A stretch of 42,467 nucleotides of DNA from a virus. Shown piece after piece: positions 22,208-30,126 of the stretch. The notes under the pieces are model-generated. The model saw only the letters and a program-made list of their open reading frames with translations, searched no databases and was not told the origin of the DNA. The translations under genes and the position numbers were made by a program. The first letter of the stretch is position 1, and the number at the start of each line of letters is the position of its first letter. The DNA lies in IMG/VR virus record IMGVR_UViG_3300017987_000158, positions 1 through 42,467 of that record. One strand, written 5' to 3'.

Positions 22208-24262
22208 CTACTGCGTGTTCACCACGCCTACGTCGTAGTTCCAACGCACTCCGTAGAGGTAGAAGTCATCCGTGTCCGCCGTAGAGGTCAGCTCGACGAT
22301 CAGGTAGGTATCGTCGCCGGTGAGGTCCGTATCCTGGCCAATGCCCGTGCTGTTGGTCACAAGGCTGGCCCACCCTCGCGCCGTGGTATCGGGAACAGCC
22401 AGCGTGTCGGTAAGGATCGCCGTGGTGTTGCCGTACTCGAACAGCCGCACGTCCATGTTGCATTCCTCGTTGGTTTGCTCGTGGACGTTGAACTGGAGAA
22501 CCAGCGAGCCGGTCTGCCCGTTGTCGAGCCACAGCGGAGGCAGCGGGATTGCGAATCGACAGTAGTCCGCCGCATCGCCAATCGACACGTAGCCCTCAGT
22601 AGATCCGACAGAAGCCGCGCCACCGTCAAGGCCAGCACAAGTCAGTGGCATACCGCCGCCGAGCACCTCAAGGCCATTCACCGACGGCGTCTGCGCATCG
22701 GTGTTGTAGCCAATGCCGAACACCATGAACCGTTCGTCAAGCGAGTTGGTCGTCAGCGAGATCGTCCCGGCCGTCGATGAGATGTTCCCACCGGTGACCG
22801 TCGCAGTACCGTCAGTCAGAGAACCACCAGTAACCGCGCCGTCGCTCGTGATCGCGCCGTTTGCTTGGATGACACCTGCCGTGGAAAGCGAGACGCCGGT
22901 CGAGCCGTAGCCACCGCCGATCGCTGCACTGTCGGCCGTCAGGGATCCGTCTGTCGTGATCGCCCCGTTAGCCTGAATCACGCCAGCCGCCGACACCGTG
23001 ACTCCCGTCGCGCCGTAGCCGCCGCCAATCGTTGCGTAGGTGATGCTGCCCGTCTGGCAGGTCATCGTTGTGAACGTGCCAGCCCCGGCAGATCCTGCGC
23101 CGATTGTCGCGCCGTCGACCGTCCCGCCGTTGATGTCCGCTGTAGTGACCGAACCAAGATTCGCAATCGTTGCGCCGGCAAAGGTGGCCGTAGTCGTCAC
23201 CGTCAGGTCCTGGATGGACGCATCGTCTGCTACCGTGAGGTCCCCGCCAGTGCCTAGAAGCGTGATCGACCCAGTCTGCGATGTATTGCCTGTTCGATAG
23301 ACTGCCCCAACATGCGTCAGAGCCCCCGCGATGTTCACCGCGTCATCGATGTCAACCACGTCAAGATTGGTTATCCCGTCCACGTCAAGATCGCCCGTGA
23401 CATCGGCATCGTCCCCGACGGTCAGGTCGCCGCCTGCACCGATCAAGGTGACCGACCCTGTCTGAGTGGTATCGCCTGTAATCCCCAGGCTTGTCAGCCC
23501 CGTCAAGTCGCCGCTGGTCAACGTAGCCGTGCCGTCTGTAAGGGACGTGACAGTCGTTGCGTCCAGTGCGGCCGCCCCAACGAAATCGAACCCACCACCA
23601 GCCGTCCAGGTAAGCGCCTTGCTCGAACCCGTCTGCGTGATCGTCACATTGCCGGTCGTATCAGCAACTGAGATCTTCATCCACGAGTCAGCGTCGTAGC
23701 CGACGTAGTAGGACGGTGTGTAGAATGCGAGCGACGTGTCATTCGTCCACGTAGTCGCCTCGCCTGATCCAGCCTGAGTGATCGCCAGAACGCCGGTCGT
23801 GTCTGTCACCGCGAACTTCAGGTACGCCCCAGCGTCGTAGCCAATCGTGTAGCTCGGCGTGTAGAAGCTCAGTGATGTTCCGTTCGTCCATGAGGTCGCC
23901 GGCGCACTCCCAGCGTGCGTAATCGCCAGCACGCCAGTTGTGTCCGATACTGCGAACCTGATGTATGCCCCGGAATCATAGCCGAACGTCTGGCTCGATC
24001 CGTAGAATGCTGATGCCCCAGTGAACGACACCACGCCGACTAGGCTGATGTTCGTCTCTGTGATCGTCAGCGTGCTCGCCGTTGTGTTGTCAAGTTGCGC
24101 CCCGCCTACTAGGTCCATCCGCCCCGTGCTCGTAATGCCCCAGATGCAGGTAGACCCGTCTGGTGCCACGCGCCAGATGTGATAGTCCGAAGTACTGATG
24201 GCAAACGAAGACGCCGCCGCCAGCAAGACTACTCCCAGCGCGAGGACAAGTGCTCTCTTCAT
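22208..24262 (-). CDS. Sec-exported repeat protein in the head operon
   Basis: A protein of 684 residues. A canonical signal peptide (MKRALVLALGVVLLAAASSF, then A; cleavage before ISTSDY) opens it. Three tandem repeats of about 45 residues follow, starting GYDSGAY, GYDAGAY and GYDADSW, each with DTTG and an aromatic SFYTPSY-type end (the third is degenerate). Then comes a long Gly/Thr/Asp-rich repetitive region (GGDLTVGDDADVTGDLDVDG) typical of beta-helical fibres, and a globular C-terminal domain of about 180 residues. The ATG follows GGGGGTGAAAGAG; an in-frame ATG lies at 24277. It lies between portal and protease, an unexpected place for an exported protein. Role unknown: head fibre or surface adhesin are possibilities. 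Confidence 0.75.
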   Translation of the reverse strand: MKRALVLALGVVLLAAASSFAISTSDYHIWRVAPDGSTCIWGITSTGRMDLVGGAQLDNTTASTLTITETNISLVGVVSFTGASAFYGSSQTFGYDSGAYIRFAVSDTTGVLAITHAGSAPATSWTNGTSLSFYTPSYTIGYDAGAYLKFAVTDTTGVLAITQAGSGEATTWTNDTSLAFYTPSYYVGYDADSWMKISVADTTGNVTITQTGSSKALTWTAGGGFDFVGAAALDATTVTSLTDGTATLTSGDLTGLTSLGITGDTTQTGSVTLIGAGGDLTVGDDADVTGDLDVDGITNLDVVDIDDAVNIAGALTHVGAVYRTGNTSQTGSITLLGTGGDLTVADDASIQDLTVTTTATFAGATIANLGSVTTADINGGTVDGATIGAGSAGAGTFTTMTCQTGSITYATIGGGYGATGVTVSAAGVIQANGAITTDGSLTADSAAIGGGYGSTGVSLSTAGVIQANGAITSDGAVTGGSLTDGTATVTGGNISSTAGTISLTTNSLDERFMVFGIGYNTDAQTPSVNGLEVLGGGMPLTCAGLDGGAASVGSTEGYVSIGDAADYCRFAIPLPPLWLDNGQTGSLVLQFNVHEQTNEECNMDVRLFEYGNTTAILTDTLAVPDTTARGWASLVTNSTGIGQDTDLTGDDTYLIVELTSTADTDDFYLYGVRWNYDVGVVNTQ

Positions 24263-24282
24263 CTCTTTCACCCCCATGTTTC

Positions 24283-24292
24283 GCCTGACCGC
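24283..24292 (-). repeat. Start-associated motif copy 6
   Basis: GCGGTCAGGC touching the portal stop codon (TAG at 24292-24294), five bases before an ATG at 24277 and 20 before the chosen ATG at 24262. Confidence 0.75.
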
Positions 24293-26466
24293 TATCCGTA
24301 TATCTGCATCAGGTGCTCGACGTACCGCTCGGCCTCGTGCTCGAAGTAGGCCGCCAGAGCGCCCTGGAATCGCTTGAACTCGTCTCCCTGCTCTAGGCCC
24401 TTCATCCAGTCCTCGAAGCCCAGCACGCCGAGCGCCTTGTATGTGGTAAACCCCTTCCTCCCCGGCATATGTGGGATCTCTTCACAGTAGCAGTTGATGT
24501 CCTCCGCGCCGATTCCCGTCATTCGCGGGGCAAGCGTCGCGACAGTCCCGCCGTCCATGCCCATGAACTCAAACGGATCGTCAATCGGAATCGCATTGCC
24601 CTTGGAATAGGCATCGTGCGCCCGGATGTGAGAAGTACGCGTATGGAACAACGTCGCCTGCCACCAATGCTGCTCTACCTTCACGTCCGAATAGAGCTTG
24701 TGCTGCCCGAAGCTCACTGCCTTGCCGCCTTCTGTGCGCGCGATGGTCAGCGCACGAGTACGGCTCATGTCCCTAAACTCACGCCGGAGATCCGCCGCGA
24801 TGGCCCTCGCGCCTTTGCCCTGATCTATGCCTTCGCGAATGACGCGTGCCCCGCGTGTCCGCGTCCATCCATCCATGTCCGCAACGCGCTCGCCCAGTTC
24901 TGAATCAAGCCATCGCTGAATCTCGTCCTGGAAGTTGAACACCTGCTCCCAGTCAGGCGGAACCGTCACCCCAAGCCCCGTCACGATGTCCACGCCGCGC
25001 CCTGCGCCCGACACTGCGATGTCGGGCATGTACTCCTCGCAGACCTCTTCGAGTACTGCCGTCTCAGGCGGAGGCATCAGTGCACCGATGTCGTCTGCTA
25101 CGTCCTTTACAACGCGTCTACCCGTTCCGAGCGTGCGGACTTCATTCCCGCTGTTGTCCATGAGGTCAACGGTGTTCCCCTGTGGGTCCATCGCCACGAA
25201 CGTGCGCGGAATCAGCACCGTCTCGCCGAGGACGCCTCCGATCGGCTCTTGATCCCACGCTACCCGGATCTCATCGATCTTGTTCGGGAGGTCCTTGCGA
25301 ATGCGCCAGATCCGCGCCTTGCGCTCGACGTCCTCTTGCAGTGCCTCGATTGCTGACACATCGAACATCAACCGGATGTTCTCCTCGGGGACTAGCGCGT
25401 GATCTAGCACTGCCTCGATCTTGTCACACCACGGCAGGACCGTGTTCTCCCAGAACATCCGCCGCTCAGTCTGGGAGATCGCCTTGTTCGCTCCCTCGCG
25501 CAGTCCGACCAGAATCGGCGGCACACCCAGCACGGCGAGCACCTCATCGCGCGTCCACTCACGGAGGCTGAGAAACTCCATGTCCTTGTGCGAGCGGTCG
25601 AGATACTCATACTTCGTTCCATCCGCGAGGACCGCCGTCCGATGCGACCGCTGGCGCCCCATGTGCTGCTCTTCCCAAAGCTCTCGGATCATCTTCGCGT
25701 TCGGCTTCTCTAGGTGCTTCTCAGTCGTCAGGTAGCCGCTAGGAATCGCCGAGTTCTCGAAGAACATCCGGTTCCAGTCCATCGCCCGCACATCCGCAAT
25801 GAGGCTCTGCTTCAGCACTTCCGTCGGCGATAGCCCGTAGTACGGATTCTCCGGGTTGAACGTCTTGAAGTGGATGAACTGATCCGCTTCAAACGCCACG
25901 TAGCCCGTAGACTTGCGCCACACGTAGCCCTTGACGAGCCGCTCCTCTCCCGGCATGACATACACGCTCCGCGGGTCGATGAACGGCCATAGGCCGTTGG
26001 GCTCCTTCGCGTTCTCCGATGGATAGCACTTCTCGATGAAAGCGTTGCCATCCGTTCCGAGGTAGATGACGACTGCATAGAGCAGGTCATGGCTTGTCAC
26101 GTTCTCGCCCGGCAGTGGTTTGTAGAGCAGGCCAAGCGCCGGATGGTCAACGAGTTCCGCGCCCTCGTCTTCGGCGTACTTCTCGAGCAGCTTCTCCCAG
26201 CCTAGCCGCTCTTGCGCTTTGAATGCCTTGATCGTTCGCGTCGGGCGCTGTTTCATCTTCAACGCGACAAGCGGGACGCTCGCTGCCGCCTTGCCGATGG
26301 CATCAAGGCCCGCATAGATCCACGGATGGACCCGATACGCTTGCACGAGATCCCTTGACTGGCTCGTGTGCGCAACGCTCGGGCCGTAGTACGTGGCTAG
26401 ATGGGGCCAGATCTGGCTTTCCTTCTCGACAGCAAGGCCCTGCTCCAAGGTTTTGAGTAGACCCAT
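24292..26466 (-). CDS. Portal protein fused to a MuF-like domain
   Basis: A protein of 724 residues. Residues about 1-440 are an HK97-type portal: VQAYRVHPWIYAGLDAIGKA, DHPALGLLYKPLPGENVTSH, IHFKTFNPENPYYGLSPTEV and EVLAVLGVPPILVGLREGAN are family features. The C-terminal third (about 510-665) carries a Phage_Mu_F-like head morphogenesis domain (MSRTRALTIARTEGGKAVSF; HIRAHDAYSKGNAIP; EDINCYCE). Portal and MuF proteins are usually separate neighbours; here they are one chain with no stop between. The ATG immediately follows the recurrent motif. A promoter and a hairpin with a T-run lie just upstream. The portal ring is the DNA gate of the head. Confidence 0.9.
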   Translation of the reverse strand: MGLLKTLEQGLAVEKESQIWPHLATYYGPSVAHTSQSRDLVQAYRVHPWIYAGLDAIGKAAASVPLVALKMKQRPTRTIKAFKAQERLGWEKLLEKYAEDEGAELVDHPALGLLYKPLPGENVTSHDLLYAVVIYLGTDGNAFIEKCYPSENAKEPNGLWPFIDPRSVYVMPGEERLVKGYVWRKSTGYVAFEADQFIHFKTFNPENPYYGLSPTEVLKQSLIADVRAMDWNRMFFENSAIPSGYLTTEKHLEKPNAKMIRELWEEQHMGRQRSHRTAVLADGTKYEYLDRSHKDMEFLSLREWTRDEVLAVLGVPPILVGLREGANKAISQTERRMFWENTVLPWCDKIEAVLDHALVPEENIRLMFDVSAIEALQEDVERKARIWRIRKDLPNKIDEIRVAWDQEPIGGVLGETVLIPRTFVAMDPQGNTVDLMDNSGNEVRTLGTGRRVVKDVADDIGALMPPPETAVLEEVCEEYMPDIAVSGAGRGVDIVTGLGVTVPPDWEQVFNFQDEIQRWLDSELGERVADMDGWTRTRGARVIREGIDQGKGARAIAADLRREFRDMSRTRALTIARTEGGKAVSFGQHKLYSDVKVEQHWWQATLFHTRTSHIRAHDAYSKGNAIPIDDPFEFMGMDGGTVATLAPRMTGIGAEDINCYCEEIPHMPGRKGFTTYKALGVLGFEDWMKGLEQGDEFKRFQGALAAYFEHEAERYVEHLMQIYG

Positions 26467-26476
26467 GCCTGACCGC
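26467..26476 (-). repeat. Start-associated motif copy 7
   Basis: GCGGTCAGGC abutting the portal ATG, preceded by CAGAAG. Confidence 0.8.
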
Positions 26477-26489
26477 CTTCTGCCAATGC

Positions 26490-26516
26490 AAAAGCCCCTG
26501 GCGCAATGCCAGGGGC
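26490..26516 (-). terminator. Rho-independent terminator or attenuator before portal
   Basis: On the minus strand a 9-base perfect stem (GCCCCTGGC / GCCAGGGGC, five-base loop) is followed by TTTT. It lies about 20 bases downstream of the expected start of the promoter at 26544-26572 and just upstream of the portal ATG, so it could stop read-through from the small-gene block or act as an attenuator. Confidence 0.7.
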
Positions 26517-26543
26517 CGTTGTCATGGCTCGTCCTGTGAGGCT

Positions 26544-26572
26544 AGTGTATGCTATCTAGTCCACGCTGTCAA
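26544..26572 (-). promoter_or_regulatory. Leftward promoter for the head-tail operon
   Basis: A perfect -35 TTGACA (26567-26572), 17-base spacer and -10 TACACT (26544-26549). It lies within the 3' end of the upstream small gene. The shared TTGACAGCG start matches the leftward promoter at 789-817. Likely start of the morphogenesis transcript. Confidence 0.6.
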
Positions 26573-26780
26573 GAACCGCTGCAGCCAGGCTACTCTCATT
26601 CCGCCGCCCGATCTGTACCCGATCCCGGTACGATCGTACCCAGTCTTGGTCCGCGCCCAACGCCAAGATCAGCATCTCAGGGAAGCCGTCTTTGTACGCT
26701 TCCTCAACTTGTACGCGCGTCGCGTACATCGATGCGCCCGGCTTGCCGTCAACCACGTCGCGCATGGATCTGGAACACAT
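26556..26780 (-). CDS. Small unknown protein
   Basis: A protein of 74 residues from this ATG, or 69 from the ATG at 26765 (MRDVVDGKPGASMYATRVQV). It has a helical middle (EEAYKDGFPEMLILALGADQ) and a basic end (RDRVQIGRRNE). No SD is clear for either start. It ends inside the promoter of the head operon. Function unknown. Confidence 0.5.
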   Translation of the reverse strand: MCSRSMRDVVDGKPGASMYATRVQVEEAYKDGFPEMLILALGADQDWVRSYRDRVQIGRRNESSLAAAVLDSVD

Positions 26781-26847
26781 AGCCCCGATCGCGGCCGGGC
26801 AATGTCACAGCACAATTGTCCACCGGGAGTTGACCTGCACCCGCCAT
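26749..26847 (-). CDS. Tiny ORF, 32 residues
   Basis: MAGAGQLPVDNCAVTLPGRD and a basic end. The ATG lies two bases after the upstream stop, and the end overlaps the next gene in another frame. Overlap pattern is its only support. Confidence 0.3.
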   Translation of the reverse strand: MAGAGQLPVDNCAVTLPGRDRGYVFQIHARRG

Positions 26848-26848
26848 T

Positions 26849-27001
26849 TCAAACCCCGCTCAGTAGCCGGATCAGGCTATAGCCAAGGTTGGCTAACATC
26901 CATCCCCCCTGCTGTCCCGCGTGCGGCTTGGTCGAAACATAGCCCGCCTCCAACCACTGACAGACAATAGCTGCAATCAGCCGAGCCGGCGGTGCTCCCA
27001 C
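26849..27001 (-). CDS. Small unknown protein, 50 residues
   Basis: Starting at the GTG that overlaps the previous TAG by one base (TAGTG), it reads VGAPPARLIAAIVCQWLEAG and ends LGYSLIRLLSGV. A longer reading in the same frame covers the gene upstream and is rejected there because that stretch looks coding in the other frame. Helical; function unknown. Confidence 0.5.
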   Translation of the reverse strand: MGAPPARLIAAIVCQWLEAGYVSTKPHAGQQGGWMLANLGYSLIRLLSGV

Positions 27002-27246
27002 TACCACTCTATCACCGTCCCATTCGCAAGCACTGTCGCCGTGACCTTGAGCGGCCGATCCATATAGACCGTCACGAGCACCCCGTCGCTCTCCTCGTTC
27101 GGCACGACTTCGATGAATCGCACAACCCATCCGTACTGCGGCCCGACGAGGATCGAGCCCTCGTGGTCTACCTTCATGGCACACTCGGCCGCGTTGATGA
27201 TGCGGTCAGTGTCGCCTACGTCGCGGAACTCCCACTCGTGGTCTAT
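27001..27246 (-). CDS. Small beta protein, start uncertain (81 or 58 residues)
   Basis: Hand translation gives DHEWEFRDVGDTDRIINAAE, an ATG at 27177 (MKVDHEGSILVGPQYGWVVR) and an end VTATVLANGTVIEW. The coding character extends upstream of that ATG as far as codon 27246 (ATA), which sits six bases after GAGGTGAT; the in-frame TGA is only four codons further. Either an ATA start is used or the 58-residue form is real. It overlaps the end of the Myb/HTH-like gene. Function unknown. Confidence 0.55.
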   Translation of the reverse strand: MDHEWEFRDVGDTDRIINAAECAMKVDHEGSILVGPQYGWVVRFIEVVPNEESDGVLVTVYMDRPLKVTATVLANGTVIEW

Positions 27247-27506
27247 GGCCCAATCACCTCAGTAGCCTCACGGAGTCGGCGATAGCGCTTCTCCCAAGCA
27301 GCCCGGCTCTTTTGGACTCCGAACTGCTTGTTGAACGCCGCCGCGATTGCCGTCCAGCTCAACTGCGAGCCCTGCACCTTCGAGCCGTACTCCATGAGGG
27401 CCGCGTCCATCTCTTCGGTGTATCCAGACTTCCGGCGATATGGCTGCCCCGCGAGCTCGTCTAGTGCCTGGATCCGGATCTCTCCATGCTTCACTTGGCT
27501 TGGCAT
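27243..27506 (-). CDS. Myb/HTH-like small DNA-binding protein
   Basis: A protein of 87 residues from the ATG after GGAGGTACTACACCT. Residues about 30-80 (SGYTEEMDAALMEYGSKVQG, LSWTAIAAAFNKQFGVQKSR, AAWEKRYRRL) look like a three-helix SANT/Myb-type domain with spaced Trp residues and a basic third helix. The start overlaps the 3' end of the phosphoesterase gene by 16 bases. Regulatory or packaging-associated role is inference. Confidence 0.6.
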   Translation of the reverse strand: MPSQVKHGEIRIQALDELAGQPYRRKSGYTEEMDAALMEYGSKVQGSQLSWTAIAAAFNKQFGVQKSRAAWEKRYRRLREATEVIGP

Positions 27507-28273
27507 AGGTGTAGTACCTCCGGAACATCCGATCGGATGACCATGGTGTGTGACCGCCGGTCGACGATACGTCCGTCCTCGATGTCCATCACGACCACTC
27601 CCCAGTGCGCGTCGCCTTCGGAGTTCTCGTCTGCGAACTCTGTCCGGCAACAGAGCGCCGGCAGGGTCATTGCAGTCCATTCCGGGACCTCAACAATGAG
27701 GTGATAGTGGACGTGGCCAAACAGGAGTACGTCCGCCTTCGGCTCTCTCTCGCGCGCGGCATTCAGTTCATTCCAGATCGCCTGGCGCATCACCGGCGTC
27801 GCCTTGCCGTGAGGGATCCGCGATCGGCCTACCTTGTGCCGCGCAACGAACTTGACGCCCTCGATCTCGAAGAAGACCCGCGAGCCAAACTTGGCGCTTA
27901 CCGACGCAGCCAGTACGCGCTCCCATTTCTCGATGTCGCCGGTATGGCGTGGCGTCCCCGCGATGATGAGATTCTCGGACGCGCCAACGAGGTTGACGAT
28001 GGCCGCTGCTTGCTCAACTTGCTCGTCGCGGTCCATCGTAGTCATCAGCGCGTCGGGCATCCGGCCATGGATCATGTCGCCAGCCCATACCGCAGCATCG
28101 AATGGCTGCTCGGCCTTGATGATCTCCCGGAGCTTCTCTTCGGACTCTAGCTGGACTTCGCCGGCACGGTTGCGGCGCTCTGTCCCGCCAACGGTAGGCC
28201 ACTGCCAGGGAGGCAGCGTCGTTGCCTTGGCGTGGCCGGCATGAAGGTCAGCCCCCAACAGCACGCGCCTCAT
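27491..28273 (-). CDS. Calcineurin-like metallophosphoesterase
   Basis: A protein of 260 residues with the metal motifs in order: LGADLHAGH (Asp9, His11), AVWAGDMIHG (Gly65-Asp66), an IIAGTPRHTG variant of the GN-H/D motif (His110), and FGHVHYH near residue 190. The fourth block has the GHxH form of the family. The substrate is unknown; phage members act on nucleic acid ends or nucleotides. It has an SD GGGTGAATC. Its 3' end overlaps the small HTH gene. Confidence 0.8.
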   Translation of the reverse strand: MRRVLLGADLHAGHAKATTLPPWQWPTVGGTERRNRAGEVQLESEEKLREIIKAEQPFDAAVWAGDMIHGRMPDALMTTMDRDEQVEQAAAIVNLVGASENLIIAGTPRHTGDIEKWERVLAASVSAKFGSRVFFEIEGVKFVARHKVGRSRIPHGKATPVMRQAIWNELNAAREREPKADVLLFGHVHYHLIVEVPEWTAMTLPALCCRTEFADENSEGDAHWGVVVMDIEDGRIVDRRSHTMVIRSDVPEVLHLCQAK

Positions 28274-28292
28274 GATTCACCCAGCCGCGCCA

Positions 28293-28889
28293 TCAGGAAC
28301 CGCCCAAGACAACCGTGTAGCTCGTCATCCCCCCGCGTCCGTCTCGCACGGCATAGGTGAACGGTGTCTGTTGCACTCCAGGATCACAGCCCATCGCCGC
28401 CAGGTTCGGTTCCTCGTCTTGCGTGCCGAACGGATACGGCGGGATCTCGCCTTGCCAGCCGATGATGATTGTCACCAGCGCAAGCTGCTCGCCGCGATCG
28501 TCTTCCGGGAACGTAATCCACTGGTCGTTGACCTTCTCATAGGTCGCCGTGTACACGCTCCACTCACACGTCACGCGGTACTCAAGCGGATCGCCATCCG
28601 GATCCCATGCGCCCGTCGCCCAGGTCGGTGCGCCGCCCGAGTCGCATCCATGCTCGCGATACCTCAGGTCAAACCGCACGAGATCGCCCGACACGAAGCT
28701 CGGATCGCCGGGGATGAACGCCGCATGTGCAATGGGCGCCGTGTTTGTCTCAACGATCGGCGGCTCCTCCTCGTCTGGAAGCTGCTTCTTCCCGCAACCT
28801 GCAGCGAGCAAGCCGATGATCGTGCCAAGCATTGCCAGGAAGATCACTGCGCGAATCGTCGCGCGGCCTATCCATGGTCTATGTCTCAT
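28293..28889 (-). CDS. Lipoprotein with PKD-like domain
   Basis: A protein of 198 residues. A basic N-terminus and hydrophobic helix end in GLLAAGC, a lipobox with the lipid-modified Cys at about residue 32. The rest resembles a polycystic-kidney-disease/Ig-like fold (DPSFVSGDLVRFDLRYREHG, GAWDPDGDPLEYRVTCEWSV, FTYAVRDGRGGMTSYTVVLG) with four Cys. A secreted envelope-anchored protein; superinfection exclusion is a possibility by analogy with other phage lipoproteins, not shown. Confidence 0.7.
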   Translation of the reverse strand: MRHRPWIGRATIRAVIFLAMLGTIIGLLAAGCGKKQLPDEEEPPIVETNTAPIAHAAFIPGDPSFVSGDLVRFDLRYREHGCDSGGAPTWATGAWDPDGDPLEYRVTCEWSVYTATYEKVNDQWITFPEDDRGEQLALVTIIIGWQGEIPPYPFGTQDEEPNLAAMGCDPGVQQTPFTYAVRDGRGGMTSYTVVLGGS

Positions 28890-28898
28890 GTCGTCCCC

Positions 28899-29000
28899 CT
28901 ATCGATTCCACCACCTGCGCCAGAACCGCATCACGCCACGGCCCAGCAGAATGACGATCACCACACATGCGACTACGATGCCAAGCACTAGCCAGAGCAT
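28899..29000 (-). CDS. Single-pass membrane microprotein
   Basis: 33 residues: MLWLVLGIVVACVVIVILLG then a basic end RFWRRWWNR. A single transmembrane helix with a positively charged exit. The ATG lies one base after the previous stop. A longer in-frame start exists at 29129 but overlaps the preceding gene. Function unknown. Confidence 0.55.
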   Translation of the reverse strand: MLWLVLGIVVACVVIVILLGRGVMRFWRRWWNR

Positions 29001-29001
29001 G

Positions 29002-29361
29002 TCAGTGAGCCCTCGCCAGGATGAAGGCGCGGGTGATGGCTTTGGCCTCTTCGCCTTCATCGGCTTCTCCCTCGCATAAGCATCCACCTTCAGAATACCC
29101 ACCGACCGTGCAATACGTCTTCCCATCAAGGTCGTAAAGCATCCGGCGCTTTGGCAGCTTCTCCCACAACTCCCACGCCGCCGCGATGTCGTGCGGGTAG
29201 TCGGGGATGATGATCCAAGTTGTTCCAGACCCGCCTGCTGTCTTCACGCATTGCATCCTATCATGAATTTCATGCCTCAAAACACGAAGCCCTGAATCCA
29301 GTTCATAAGCCTTGACTAACAGCTCCTTATCCGTCAGCGCCATCACTTCGTCGGGTGTCAT
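29002..29361 (-). CDS. Phage_ABA_S-like protein, copy 1
   Basis: A protein of 119 residues starting MTPDEVMALTDKELLVKAYE, fixed by a TGATG overlap. It contains PHDIAAAWELWEKL and AKAITRAFILARAH, the two end blocks of the phage ABA-sandwich family. A Cys-containing insert (CTVGGYSEGGCLCEGE) lies between them. Two further copies occur in the window (30801-31289, 37152-37496), and the 20 bases encoding AITRAFI are identical in all three. Function of the family is unknown. Confidence 0.75.
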   Translation of the reverse strand: MTPDEVMALTDKELLVKAYELDSGLRVLRHEIHDRMQCVKTAGGSGTTWIIIPDYPHDIAAAWELWEKLPKRRMLYDLDGKTYCTVGGYSEGGCLCEGEADEGEEAKAITRAFILARAH

Positions 29362-30089
29362 CAGCACACCCCCGTCGGCCCCACATTCACGTCGAAGGCG
29401 CCATCGATCCAGAACGATTCCAGCGGCACGACCTCGATCCACTGACTCGCGCCCTGCGTCACAACGATGTCGCCTGGCTCGGACAGCCGCCGCCGCGCGA
29501 AGCCGCCCGACACCTGCACCGGCACCATCTCGCCCGGCCACAGCACCTCGTAATCGCCGCCGTCTGGCAGCGCCAGCTCGACCTCGATCCACTCAGCCTC
29601 AGCCGCGACCTCGATCGTCGCCGTCTGCGCCGGCATGTCGGGTACGGTATGGTCGCCACACGAGTCCCACGGGTAGCCAACGAGCGGATAGGGCGGTAGC
29701 GGCAACCCGGAGAAGATCTCGGTCGGCGCCGTCCACCCCGGGAACCACACGCACTCGTTCGGCCCCAGATTCGCCGGCCAGAATACCGTGTCCTCTTCCG
29801 TCTTCGCCGTGCACTGGATACGCACTTCGCGGATCGTCCACCGCGTATCGTCGCTCAGGCCGACCCTGTTGCCGTACTGGTCGCGCCCCGTCGCCCAACT
29901 GAGCCGAATGAGATCGCCTGGCTGGACGTTCGCGTCGTAGTACAACGGCGTCCCGTTGACCATCGGCAAGTACAGCGCCCCCTCGGCGCTGATGACCTGC
30001 AAGACTGGCTCCAATAGGACTGGCTGGAAACACCCGGAGAGGGCGGCGAGCAAGAGTACCGCCCCCAACCCCGCTAATCGTCTCTTCAT
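29361..30089 (-). CDS. Lipoprotein, secreted
   Basis: A protein of 242 residues. MKRRLAGLGAVLLLAALSGC gives a signal peptide with lipobox LSGC, so Cys20 would be lipid-modified. The mature part is beta-rich with several Cys (IQCTAKTEEDTVFW, CVWFPGWTAPTEIF) and ends in FWIDGAFDVNVGPTGVC. The ATG abuts the recurrent motif. It is followed by the copy 1 ABA gene through TGATG. Envelope location is expected; role unknown. Confidence 0.7.
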   Translation of the reverse strand: MKRRLAGLGAVLLLAALSGCFQPVLLEPVLQVISAEGALYLPMVNGTPLYYDANVQPGDLIRLSWATGRDQYGNRVGLSDDTRWTIREVRIQCTAKTEEDTVFWPANLGPNECVWFPGWTAPTEIFSGLPLPPYPLVGYPWDSCGDHTVPDMPAQTATIEVAAEAEWIEVELALPDGGDYEVLWPGEMVPVQVSGGFARRRLSEPGDIVVTQGASQWIEVVPLESFWIDGAFDVNVGPTGVC

Positions 30090-30099
30090 GCCTGACCGC
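30090..30099 (-). repeat. Start-associated motif copy 8
   Basis: GCGGTCAGGC abutting the lipoprotein ATG, after ATCGGAG. Confidence 0.8.
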
Positions 30100-30126
30100 C
30101 TCCGATTCATGATTCGTGCAGTTGCC

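Noticed and set aside
26849-27184. Long form (111 codons) of the 50-residue gene
   Set aside because: Its first half lies over a better coding frame (27001-27246) and is Arg/Gly-rich in shadow style.
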